This document shows positions 27,104 to 36,000 of a stretch of DNA of 64,000 bases, in pieces. The DNA comes from Xanthomonas sacchari (GTDB taxonomy: Bacteria; Pseudomonadota; Gammaproteobacteria; Xanthomonadales; Xanthomonadaceae), in contig NZ_CP132343.1 in the NCBI RefSeq assembly GCF_040529065.1, positions 3,658,001 through 3,722,000 of the forward strand, written 5' to 3'. Each line of letters starts with the position of its first letter. Within the stretch, counting starts at the first letter, position 1. Under the pieces are notes generated by a model. The model was not told where the DNA came from, searched no databases, and saw only the letters and a list, made by a program, of their open reading frames with translations. The position numbers and the translations under genes were made by a program.

Positions 27104-27184
27104 ATGAAGAAGTGGAACAAGCCTGTGATCCGCGAAATCTGCGTCGGCGCGGAAATCAACTGCTACGCCTCCGGCGAGCTCTGA
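27104..27184 (+). CDS. pqqA: PqqA, precursor peptide of pyrroloquinoline quinone
   Basis: The ribosomal precursor from which PQQ is made. The 26-residue peptide starts MKKWNKPVIREICVGAEINC and ends YASGEL. The E-x-x-x-Y pair that supplies the PQQ backbone is present as Glu17 and Tyr21. In the pathway PqqE, with the chaperone PqqD, cross-links these two side chains; later steps involve proteolysis, PqqB and PqqC. The start codon follows a good AGAGGAAC ribosome-binding site. A Cys directly before the modified Tyr is noticeable but does not disturb the motif. Confidence 0.96.
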   Translation: MKKWNKPVIREICVGAEINCYASGEL

Positions 27185-27248
27185 CCCGCGCACTCCTCCC
27201 TTCCCGCGACCGAAGCGCGACCGGCCAGGCGCCATCAACGGAGACCGG

Positions 27249-28148
27249 ATGCACCTCATCGTTTTGGGATCGGCGGCAGGCGGAGGGCATCCGCAGTGGA
27301 ACTGCCACACGCCCGCGAGCCAACGCGCGTGGCAGCAACACCCGGGTGCCCAACGCCGTACCCAGGCCAGCATCGCGGTCAGCGTCGACCGCCAGCGCTG
27401 GCTGCTGATCAACGCTTCGCCCGATTTCCGCCAGCAGGTGCTGGCCACGCCGGCGCTATGGCCGCAGCGCGACCAGCGCCATTCGCCGATCGAGGCGGTG
27501 TTGCTGACCAGCGGCGAGATCGACCATATCGCCGGCCTGCTGTCGATGCGCGAAAGCCAGCGCTTCGACCTGTACGCGAGCAGCCGCGTGCTCGACCTGC
27601 TGGCGCAGAACCCTGTGTTCGACGCACTGCACCCGGCCTACGTGCACCGCCATCCGTTCGCCCTCGACACACCGCTGTCGCTGCTCGGCCTGCAGGTGAC
27701 GCCGTTTGCGGTGCCGGGCAAGGTGCCGCTGTTCATGGAATCCCGCCACAGCGGCGACCTGGCCGGCTCGGCCGAGGAGACGCTGGGCCTGACCATCGAC
27801 GACGGCACGCACCGCCTGCACTACATCCCCGGCTGCGCGGCGCTGACCGACGCTTTGCGCGAGCGCCTGCACGGCGCCGAACTGGTGTTCTTCGACGGCA
27901 CCCTGTGGCGCGACGACGAGCTGGTGCAGCTGGGCATCAGCGCCAAGACCGGCCAGCGCATGGGCCATATGAGCATCGACGGCGAGGCCGGCACCCTGCA
28001 TGCCTTCGCCAACCTGGGCGTGGCCCGCAAGGTCTTCATCCACATCAACACCACCAACCCCATCCTCGACGCCGGCTCCGCCGAGCGCGCCACCGTCGCC
28101 GCGCACGGCTGGGACGTGGCCTACGACGGCATGGAGATCGCGCTGTGA
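27249..28148 (+). CDS. pqqB: PqqB, metallo-beta-lactamase-fold protein of PQQ biosynthesis
   Basis: A 299-residue MBL-fold protein, proposed in the literature to act as a hydroxylase on the tyrosine-derived intermediate. Recognisable segments are MHLIVLGSAAGGGHPQWNCH at the N-terminus, VLLTSGEIDHIAGLLSMRE (the modified metal motif of the PqqB family), FFDGTLWRDDELV and the C-terminal KVFIHINTTNPILD. Second gene of the operon, 64 bp after pqqA and 34 bp before pqqC. Length is typical (about 300). Confidence 0.97.
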   Translation: MHLIVLGSAAGGGHPQWNCHTPASQRAWQQHPGAQRRTQASIAVSVDRQRWLLINASPDFRQQVLATPALWPQRDQRHSPIEAVLLTSGEIDHIAGLLSMRESQRFDLYASSRVLDLLAQNPVFDALHPAYVHRHPFALDTPLSLLGLQVTPFAVPGKVPLFMESRHSGDLAGSAEETLGLTIDDGTHRLHYIPGCAALTDALRERLHGAELVFFDGTLWRDDELVQLGISAKTGQRMGHMSIDGEAGTLHAFANLGVARKVFIHINTTNPILDAGSAERATVAAHGWDVAYDGMEIAL

Positions 28149-28182
28149 CCCCTGCCGCCCCATCGCCTGCGAGACCGACCCC

Positions 28183-28929
28183 GTGAGCGCACTGCTGAGC
28201 CCGGAACAACTGGAAACAGCGCTGCGCGGGATCGGTGCGCGGCTGTACCACGACCAGCACCCCTTCCACGCCCTGCTGCACAGCGGCCGCCTAAACCGCG
28301 GCCAGGTCCAGGCCTGGGCGCTGAACCGCTACGAGTACCAACGCTGCATCCCGCTCAAGGACGCGGCGATCCTGGCGCGGATGGACGACCCGGCGCTGCG
28401 CCGGATCTGGCGCCAGCGCATCGTCGACCACGACGGCAGCGCCGAGGGCGAAGGCGGCATCGCCCGCTGGCTGCACCTGACCGACGCGCTGGGACTGGAC
28501 CGCGACCTGGTGCAGTCCGGGCGCGGCCTGCTGCCCGGCACCCGCTTCGCGGTGCAGGCCTACCTGCACTTCGTGCGCGAGAAGAGCCTGCTGGAAGCGA
28601 TCGCCTCGTCGCTGACCGAATTGTTCGCGCCCGGCATCATCGGCCACCGCGTCGCCGGCATGCTGCAGCACTACGACTTCGTCTCGCGCGAGGCGCTGGC
28701 GTATTTCGAGCATCGCCTGCACGAGGCGCCGCGCGATTCGGACTTCGCCCTGGACTACGTCAAACGCCACGCCGACACCGTGGAGAAGCAGCAACTGGTG
28801 CAGGACGCGCTGCGCTTCAAGTGCGGGGTGCTGTGGTCGCAACTGGATGCGCTGCACTTCGCCTACGTGCAACCGGGCGTGGCCTGGCCGGACGCGTTCG
28901 TCCCGGACACGTCGCAGGCCGCGGCATGA
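28183..28929 (+). CDS. pqqC: PqqC, pyrroloquinoline-quinone synthase
   Basis: Catalyses the final ring closure and eight-electron oxidation of AHQQ to PQQ without a metal cofactor. The 248-residue all-helical protein has the family signatures YHDQHPFHALLHSGRL, NRYEYQRCIPLKDA, RIVDHDG and LTELFAPGIIGHRVAG. Translation appears to start at GTG 28183 (MSALLSPEQLETAL), since no ATG precedes the conserved helix. It overlaps pqqD by four bases. Confidence 0.97.
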   Translation: MSALLSPEQLETALRGIGARLYHDQHPFHALLHSGRLNRGQVQAWALNRYEYQRCIPLKDAAILARMDDPALRRIWRQRIVDHDGSAEGEGGIARWLHLTDALGLDRDLVQSGRGLLPGTRFAVQAYLHFVREKSLLEAIASSLTELFAPGIIGHRVAGMLQHYDFVSREALAYFEHRLHEAPRDSDFALDYVKRHADTVEKQQLVQDALRFKCGVLWSQLDALHFAYVQPGVAWPDAFVPDTSQAAA

Positions 28930-29204
28930 ACGCGCTGGACGCCAGCAGCCAGCCACGGCTCGCCGCCGGCGTGCGCCTGCGGCACGACCGTGCGCGTGAC
29001 CAGTGGGTGCTGCTGGCGCCGGAGCGGGTGATCGAACTGGACGCCATCGCCCACGCCATCGTCTCGCGCTGCGACGGCGCGCGCAGCCTGGCGGCGATCG
29101 CCGCGGAACTGGCGGCCGAATTCGAGGCCGACCCGGCCGAGGTCGAACACGACGTGCGCGAACTGGCGCAGCAGTTGCACGCCAAGCGGCTGCTGCGCGC
29201 ATGA
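28926..29204 (+). CDS. pqqD: PqqD, peptide chaperone (RiPP recognition element)
   Basis: A 92-residue PqqD-fold protein that binds the PqqA leader and presents it to PqqE. The family segments [27 protein letters not shown] and [19 protein letters not shown] are all visible. It is a separate polypeptide here rather than fused to PqqC or PqqE as in some bacteria. It overlaps both neighbours by four bases (ATGA), so synthesis of PqqC, PqqD and PqqE is likely coupled. Confidence 0.97.
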   Translation: MNALDASSQPRLAAGVRLRHDRARDQWVLLAPERVIELDAIAHAIVSRCDGARSLAAIAAELAAEFEADPAEVEHDVRELAQQLHAKRLLRA

Positions 29205-30322
29205 ACGTCTCGGTGCCGCCGCCGCTGTCGATCCTGCTGGAGCTGACCCATCGCTGCCCGCTGGCCTGTCCGTATTGCTCCAACCCCATCGCACTGGCCG
29301 GCCTGCGCGAGGAACTGGATACGGCCGGCTGGCGCTCGGCGCTGGACCAGGCCGCGGCGATGGGCGTGCTGCAGGCGCATTTCTCCGGCGGCGAACCGAT
29401 GCTGCGCAAAGACCTGCCCGCGCTGGTGGCGCATGCGCGGGCGCTGGGCCTGTACAGCAACCTGATCACCTCCGGCGTGGCCGGTGGCGCGCCGATGCTG
29501 GCGGACCTGGCCGCGGCCGGGCTGGAACACGTGCAGCTGAGCGTCCAGGACGCCGACGCCGCCGGCGCCGACCGCATCGCCGGCTACCGCGACAGCCTGG
29601 CCAAGAAGCGCGCCTTCGCCGCGGCGGTGCGCGCGCTCGACCTGCCGCTGACGATCAATGCGGTGATCCACCGCCACAATGCCGAACGCGTGCCGGCGAT
29701 GATCGAGCTGGCGCTGGAACTCGGTGCCGAACGCCTGGAAGTGGCGCACACCCAATACTACGGCTGGGGCCTGCGCAATCGCGCCGCGCTGATGCCCAGC
29801 CGCGCGCAGATCGACGCGACCGTGGCCGCGGTGGATGCCGCCCGGCTGCGCCTGCAGGACCGCCTGCACATCGACTTCGTCACCCCCGACTACTACGCGC
29901 ACCGGCCCAAGGCCTGCATGGGCGGCTGGGGCCAGCGCTTCGTCAACATCTCCCCGCGCGGCGACGTGCTGCCCTGCCATGCCGCCGAGACCCTGCCGGA
30001 CATGCGCTTCGAGAACCTGCGCACGCGCCCGCTGGCGGCGATCTGGGAAGACGGCGAAGCCTTCGTGCGCTTCCGCGGCAGCGCCTGGATGCCCGAGGTG
30101 TGCCAGGGCTGCCCGAAACGCGAGGTCGACTGGGGCGGCTGCCGCTGCCAGGCGCTGGCGCTGAGCGGCGATGCCGCGACCCTGGACCCGGTGTGCGAAC
30201 GCGCCCCGGCGCACGCGGCGCTGCAGGCGCTGGCACAGCGCGAAGCCGCCGCGCCGGCCCCGGACTTCGTGTACCGACGGCCGCCACGCGCCACCGCCGT
30301 GCCCGCCTCCGCCGACGACTGA
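29201..30322 (+). CDS. pqqE: PqqE, radical SAM enzyme forming the Glu-Tyr cross-link in PqqA
   Basis: A 373-residue radical S-adenosylmethionine enzyme. The CX3CX2C cluster motif is CPLACPYC near residue 19. It is followed by [12 protein letters not shown] (SAM-binding GGE) and a C-terminal SPASM domain with cysteines in [15 protein letters not shown] and [19 protein letters not shown] for auxiliary clusters. It installs the C-C bond between Glu and Tyr of PqqA, the first committed step of PQQ synthesis. Last gene of the pqq operon; no pqqF protease or pqqG gene follows. Confidence 0.97.
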   Translation: MNVSVPPPLSILLELTHRCPLACPYCSNPIALAGLREELDTAGWRSALDQAAAMGVLQAHFSGGEPMLRKDLPALVAHARALGLYSNLITSGVAGGAPMLADLAAAGLEHVQLSVQDADAAGADRIAGYRDSLAKKRAFAAAVRALDLPLTINAVIHRHNAERVPAMIELALELGAERLEVAHTQYYGWGLRNRAALMPSRAQIDATVAAVDAARLRLQDRLHIDFVTPDYYAHRPKACMGGWGQRFVNISPRGDVLPCHAAETLPDMRFENLRTRPLAAIWEDGEAFVRFRGSAWMPEVCQGCPKREVDWGGCRCQALALSGDAATLDPVCERAPAHAALQALAQREAAAPAPDFVYRRPPRATAVPASADD

Positions 30323-30419
30323 ATCGGGCGCCGACGCGGTCCCGGGCGCGCCCGGCGTCCCGTGCGCGGTCACCGCTTGCGACTACACTACGGCGCATCC
30401 CACTGCCCGGATCCCCGCC

Positions 30420-30932
30420 ATGTCCCTTGCGCGTCTCGCTCCCCTGGTCCTGTGCGCGGCGCTCGCCGTGTCCGCCGCCCCGGCGCTCGCCCAGCGCACC
30501 GTCTCCGGCGATCTGCAGACGCAGATGTCGCCGCAGGAGTTCAAGGCGGCCGGGCTGGACAAGCTCTCGCCACAGGAGCTGGCCGCGCTGAACGACTGGC
30601 TGCAGGGCAAGGTCGCCAAGGAAACCGCGGTGGCGCTGGAAAAAGCCAAGGAAGAGGGCCGTCGCGAGGTGATCACCAAGAACCGCGGCTTCTTCGACTT
30701 CGGCAGCGCCGAGCCGATCGAGAGCACCCTGGTCGGCGAGTTCACCGGCTTCGGCAAGGGCCGCAAGTACGTGCTGGCCAACGGCCAGGAGTGGGAACAG
30801 ACCGAGGCAGCGAGCCTGTCCAGCGTGCACCTCACCGCGCCCAAGGTGAAGATCACCCCCGGCATCGCCGGCGTCTGGTACATGCAGGTCGGCACCTACA
30901 ACACCCGCGCCAAGGTCCGCCGCGTCAAATAG
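30420..30932 (+). CDS. Small secreted protein, unknown function
   Basis: A 170-residue protein with a clean Sec signal peptide (cleavage expected after PALAQ, about residue 25). A short helical motif LDKLSPQELAALNDWLQGKV follows. A compact C-terminal beta-rich part (about 95-160) contains TLVGEFTGFGKGRKYVLANG and GVWYMQVGTYNTRAKVRRV. The predicted location is the periplasm. It sits 97 bp after pqqE and 11 bp before the ClC gene, all in one direction, but nothing ties its role to PQQ. I do not recognise the family. Confidence 0.75.
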   Translation: MSLARLAPLVLCAALAVSAAPALAQRTVSGDLQTQMSPQEFKAAGLDKLSPQELAALNDWLQGKVAKETAVALEKAKEEGRREVITKNRGFFDFGSAEPIESTLVGEFTGFGKGRKYVLANGQEWEQTEAASLSSVHLTAPKVKITPGIAGVWYMQVGTYNTRAKVRRVK

Positions 30933-30943
30933 GGTCGCGCGCC

Positions 30944-32719
30944 GTGAACATGCGCCCGCGGCCGGGACTGGCCGACGCCTCGCACAGCCTCGCCGACGCG
31001 CTGCGCCGGCGCCTGCGCGCCAGCGATGTCTGGTTCATCGCCCTGGCCCTGCTGGTCGGCGTGATCGCCGGCCTGCTGACCCTGTTGCAGAGCAGCCTGG
31101 CGCATGGCGCGCAGGCCCTGCTGTACGGCCTGGAGGCCGACGAGCGGCTCAGCGCCATGTCCGAACTGAGCGTGCACCAGTTGCTGGTGCTGCCGCTGGG
31201 CGGGCTGCTGGTCGGCCTGCTGGGCATGGCCGCACGCGCGCGCAAGCGGCAACTGGTCGACGCCGTCGAAGCCAACGCGCTGTACGGCGGGCGCATGTCG
31301 ATGCGCGACAACCTGATCGTCTCCGTGCAGACCCTGTTCTCCAACGGCGTCGGCGCCTCGGTCGGCCTGGAGGCGGCGTACACGCAGATGGGCGCCGGCA
31401 GCGGCTCGCACCTGGGCCGGGTGCTGCGCCTGCGCCGCGCCGACATCCGCACCCTGGTCGGCGCCGGCGCCGGCGCAGCCATCGCCGCCGCGTTCGGCGC
31501 GCCGCTGGCCGGGGCGTTCTACGCCTTCGAGATCGTGATCGGCGCCTACTCGCCATCGGCGCTGGCACCGGTGGCGGTGGCCTCGCTGGGTGCGGTGTTC
31601 GTGTCGCAGCTGGCCGGGGTGCAGCCGTACCTGCTGCCGGCCTCGGCGGCGTCGGCGCTGGAGGCGCGCGACTACGTGCTGTACGCGCTGCTCGGCGTGC
31701 TCTGCGCCCTGCTGGCGGTGGCGGTGATGCGCCTGATCGGCGCGATCGAACAGGCCATCAACCGCAGCCCGCTGCCGCGCTGGGCGCGCCCGGTGGCCGG
31801 CGGCCTGCTGCTGATCCCGCTGGCGCTGATCACCCCGCAGGTGCTGTCCTCCGGGCATGGCGCGCTGCACCTGGACCTGACCAGCCCGACCTCGCTGCGC
31901 TGGCTGGGCATCCTGTTGCTGCTCAAGTGCCTGGGCTCGGCCATCTCGCTGGGCTTCGGCTTCCGCGGCGGCCTGTTCTTCGCCTCGTTGTTCATGGGTT
32001 CGCTGGTCGGCGGGCTGTTCGCCGGCGTGCTGAATCTCGGCAGCGGCATGGCCCTGGTCGACGGCACCGCGGCGTCGCTGGCCGGCATGGCGGCGATGGC
32101 CGCCGCGGTGATCGGCGCGCCGATGACCATGGCGATGCTGGTGCTGGAAGGCACCCACGACTTCGTGCTGGCCAGCGCGGTGATGGTGGCGGTGCTGGTG
32201 GCCAACACCATCGTCCGGCAGATCTTCGGCTATTCGTTCTCGACCTGGCGCCTGCACCTGCGCGGCGAGACCATCAAGAGCGCGCGCGACGTCGGCTGGG
32301 TCAAGCACCTCAGCGCCGGGCGGATGATGCAGAAGGACGTGCACCCGCTGGCCGCCACCACCAGCGTGGCCGAATTCCGCCGCCGCTTCCCGCTCGGCTC
32401 GGGCACGCGCGTGGTGCTGGAGGACGAGAGCGGCCATTACGCCGGCCTTGTCACCCTGGCCGCCGCCTACGCCGACGGCGTCAACGCCGACGCAGCCATT
32501 GTGAACTACGCCGGCAACCGCGACGTGGCCCTGCCCGCGGACACCGACGTGGTCACCGCCATGCGCCAGTTCGACCTGACCCAGAGCGACGAACTGGCGG
32601 TGGTCGACGAGCAGGGCAAGGTGCTGGGCGTGCTGAGCGAAAGCTTCGTGCGCAAGCGCTACGCCGAGGAACTGGACAAGCGCCAGCGCGAGCTGATGGG
32701 CGAGCGGGTGGATGATTGA
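30944..32719 (+). CDS. ClC-family chloride channel/transporter with C-terminal CBS region
   Basis: Inner-membrane ClC-type anion channel or H+/Cl- exchanger. About ten hydrophobic helices occupy residues 25-430 and a cytosolic CBS-type region lies at about 455-580 (DVHPLAATTSVAEFRRRFPL, then QFDLTQSDELAVVDEQGKV). The conserved ClC region reads GVGASVGLEAAYTQMGAGSG, where Glu takes the place of the gating glutamate of the usual GREGP motif. GAGAGAAIAAAFGAPLAGAFYAFE and GFRGGLFFASLFMGSLVG are also recognisable. The GTG at 30944 is favoured because AGGG lies 9 nt before it; ATG 30950 is the alternative. Transport direction cannot be inferred. Confidence 0.9.
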   Translation: MNMRPRPGLADASHSLADALRRRLRASDVWFIALALLVGVIAGLLTLLQSSLAHGAQALLYGLEADERLSAMSELSVHQLLVLPLGGLLVGLLGMAARARKRQLVDAVEANALYGGRMSMRDNLIVSVQTLFSNGVGASVGLEAAYTQMGAGSGSHLGRVLRLRRADIRTLVGAGAGAAIAAAFGAPLAGAFYAFEIVIGAYSPSALAPVAVASLGAVFVSQLAGVQPYLLPASAASALEARDYVLYALLGVLCALLAVAVMRLIGAIEQAINRSPLPRWARPVAGGLLLIPLALITPQVLSSGHGALHLDLTSPTSLRWLGILLLLKCLGSAISLGFGFRGGLFFASLFMGSLVGGLFAGVLNLGSGMALVDGTAASLAGMAAMAAAVIGAPMTMAMLVLEGTHDFVLASAVMVAVLVANTIVRQIFGYSFSTWRLHLRGETIKSARDVGWVKHLSAGRMMQKDVHPLAATTSVAEFRRRFPLGSGTRVVLEDESGHYAGLVTLAAAYADGVNADAAIVNYAGNRDVALPADTDVVTAMRQFDLTQSDELAVVDEQGKVLGVLSESFVRKRYAEELDKRQRELMGERVDD

Positions 32720-32722
32720 GGG

Positions 32723-33000
32723 GCGGGATTGGGGATTGGGGATTCGCAGGACTGCTGGCCCCTGAGAGGTTGAGGGCCGTGATCGCATGTCGCAGGAGCG
32801 GCTTCAGCCGCGACGAGGCTTTGCCGGGAACGCGGTCGCGGCTGAAGCCGCTCCTACAGATGCAATGACGCGTATGACGAACCCGGGTGGTGCGACTGCC
32901 CTGCAGCCCCTCCCACAGTTGCAAACGCAAACACCCAGGCCACGGATAGCAGAAACAGCACGGAAATCCCGCCACCAATCCCCAATCCCTAATCCCGAAT
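32723..33000. repeat. G-rich heptad element, copy C (arms separated by a nested REP pair)
   Basis: Left arm at 32723-32750 (GCGGGATTGGGGATTGGGG...) and inverted right arm at about 32975-33000 (CCAATCCCCAATCCCTAATC...). They span the whole gap between the convergent ClC and hrpA stop codons. A different palindrome pair (32793-32856) sits between the arms. The last bases of the right arm reach the hrpA stop codon. Apart from these repeats I see nothing in the gap. Confidence 0.85.
32793..32856. repeat. REP palindrome pair (GGAGCGGCTTCAGCCGC family)
   Basis: Two complementary 21-bp arms, AGGAGCGGCTTCAGCCGCGA at 32793-32813 and its inverse at 32836-32856, with a 22-bp spacer. The same pair occurs at 40591-40658 and 48310-48373. 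Such bipartite palindromes are the typical REP/BIME layout mobilised by REP-associated tyrosine transposases in xanthomonads; no transposase gene is in this window. Confidence 0.9.
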
Positions 33001-36000
33001 CACCGCAGTTGCGCCACCCGCTGCGCCAGCTTCTTGGCGGAAATGCCGGCACGGGCACCCAATTCCTGGGCGAACAGCGACACGCGCAGCTCTTCCAAAT
33101 CCCAGCGCAGTGCCTGCCATTCCGGCGTGTCGCCGCGTCCGGCCGCGGCCGCGTCGGCGAGGGCGTCGACGAACGGCTTCAGCTCCAGCATCCGTGCCTG
33201 GTCGCGGGCGGGATCGCGCTTGGCACGTTCGGCGCGCAGGATCATCGCGCGCAGATAGCGCGGGAACTGCGCCAGTGCCGTGGCCGGGGTTTCGCGCAGG
33301 AAGCCCGGATGCAGCAAGGCCGCCAGTTGCGCGCGCAGGTCGTCGAGGTTGCCGCTGGCCCAGCCCATCAGCGGCGATTCCAGTTGCGGCTTCAGCTCCG
33401 CCGCCGCGCCCATGATCGCCTCGGCCAGCTTCAGCCGCTCCATCGCCTCGCCGAATAGCTGCTTGGCCGCGGCATCGCGACGCTGGGCGAAACTGTCCGC
33501 GTCGCGGATCGCCTCCAGCCCCTGCTCCAGCAGCGCGTTCAACGCCGCCTCCACCAGGTCGCCGCGCAGGCGTTCCTGCGACTCGATCGCCGCGTACAGC
33601 AGGCCGGTCTTGGGCGATACCGGCAACTGCTTGCGCGCCTGCTTGACCTTGTCGGCCAGGGCAATCTCCAGCAACCGGCGCACGCCGCGCGGATGCGCGG
33701 CCTCGGCCTGCGCGCGGTCGGCGAAGATGCGCAGCGCGGCGCTGTCGCCCTCGTCCACCAGCGCCGGATACGCCGGCACGCCGGCTTCGCCCGGCACCTG
33801 CAACGGGATCGGCGTGGCCGGGAACTCGCGCAGCCCGGCCGCGGCCATGGCGCGGCCGGCGCGCGCGGCAAAAGCCTGTCCGGCGCGTTCGCCGAAGCGT
33901 GCACGCAGCGCGTCCAGGTCGCGCGACTCGGCCAGCACCTTGCCGGCCTCGTCGCGCAGGCGCAGGTTCATGCGCAGATGCGGCTCCAGCGCACTCTCGT
34001 CGAACTCCAGCGCACTCAGCGGCGCACCGGTGGCGCGCTGCAGGAAGCGCGCCAGCTCGCCGCGCATGTCGTCGGCGCTGGGCTGCGGGAACGCCTCGTA
34101 GAACGCGCGGGCGAAATCCGGTGCCGGCACGTAGTTGCGACGCAGCGCCTTGGGCAGACTGCGGATCAGCGCCGCCGCCTTGTCGGCGACGAAGCCCGGC
34201 GCCAGCCACGACAGCCGCGCCGGATCCAGCGCGTTGAGCAGGTGCACCGGCACTTCCAGGGTCACGCCGTCGTCGGCCGCGCCCGGTTCGAATCGGTAGT
34301 GCAGCGGCAGCCGCGCATCGCCCAGCGGGAAGTACTTGGGATAGCGTTCGGCCGCGCTGCCCTCGCCCGGCAGCAGGTCGGCCAGCGACCAGTGCAGCGT
34401 GCGCCGCTGCTCCGGCGCCAGCGCCTTCCACCAGGCGTCCAGGCCGGAGGCGGAATGGATCTCGCCGGGAATCCGGTCCAGGTACCAGCGCGTCTGCCAG
34501 TCCTGGTCGGCGACGATGCCGGCGCGGCGCAGCTTGGCTTCTTCCTCGTGCGCCTGCGCCAGCACCTTCTGGTTGTCGGCAACGAAGCTGGCGCGGGTGT
34601 TGATCTCGCCCGGCACCAGGCCCTGGCGCACGAACAGCTCGTGCGCACCGGGCGGATCGATGCGGCCGTAGTGCACCGGCTTCTTCGGCGCCAGCACCAG
34701 CCCGAACAGGCTGATCTGCTCGGAGGCCAGTACCTGCCCCTGCGCGCGCGACCAGTGCGGATCGAAATGCTTGCGCGCCAGCAGGTGCGGCAACTCGGCG
34801 ATCACCCAATCCGGCTCGATCGCGGCGTTGGTCAGGCCCCACACCTTCTGCGTGTCCAGCAGCGTCGCCGGCAGCACCCACGACGGCGGCTTGCGGGCAA
34901 GCGCCGAACCGGGGAACAGCAGGAAGCGGCGCTGCCGCGGCGCCAGGAAATCGCCCTTGTCGGTGCGGTGGCCCACCTGGGTCGGCAGCCCGGCCAGCAA
35001 GGCGCGGTGCAGCGCCTGGTAGGCGGCGGCACGCTCGCGTTCGCTTGCACGCGGCGCCTCGCCTGCCTCGGCGGGCGCCGGTGGCGCGGCCTGGGCCACC
35101 GGTGCGGGCGCGGCCGGCGTGCCGGTGCCGCGTCCTTCGCGGGCCAGGCGTGCGGCGCGGTGCAACTGCCCGCGTGTCGCGCGCGCCGCGGTCTCGGCAT
35201 CGCGCGCCGGCGCGGGCGCGGAAGCGCCAGCCAGCAGGGGCCGCAGGGAGGCCTCCGCCGGCTCCTCGGTCCAGCCCAGCTCCGCGCACAGCAGATGCAG
35301 CTGGCGGTGCAGTTCGCGCCACTCGCGCATGCGCAGGAAACCGAGGAAATGCCGTCCGCACCAGTCGCGCAGCTTGGACTGGGTCAGGTCCTCGTGCGCC
35401 TGCCGGTAGCCGTCCCACAAGCGCAGGATGCCGACGAACTCCGAGCGCGCATCGGCGAACTTGGCATGCGCGTTGTCTGCGGCTTCGCGCGCCTCCGGCG
35501 GGCGCTCGCGCGGGTCCTGGATGCCCAGGAACGCGGCGATCACCAGCATCGGCCGCAGGCAGCCGTGCTGCTGCGCGGCCACCAGCATGCGCGCCAGCTT
35601 CACGTCCACCGGCAGCCGCGCCATCTTGCGGCCGATCTCAGTGAGCTTGCGCAGGCCGTGGCGGTCCGGCTCGCCGACCGCGCCCAGCTCCACCAGTTGC
35701 TGCCAGCCGTCGGCCACCGCGCGCTCGTCCGGCGGCTCCAGGAACGGGAAATCCTCGATCCTTCCCAGCCCCAGCTGCAGCATGCGCAGGATCACCCCGG
35801 CCAGGCTGGAGCGGCGGATCTCCGGGTCGGTGAACTCCGGCCGCGCCTGGAAATCGGCCTCGGCATACAGCCGGTAGCAGATGCCCTCGGCGATGCGGCC
35901 GCAGCGGCCCTTGCGCTGGTTGGCGCTGGCCTGCGAGATCGGCTCGATGTGCAGGCGGTCGAGCTTCTGCCGCGGGCTGTAGCGCTTGACCCGCGCATAG

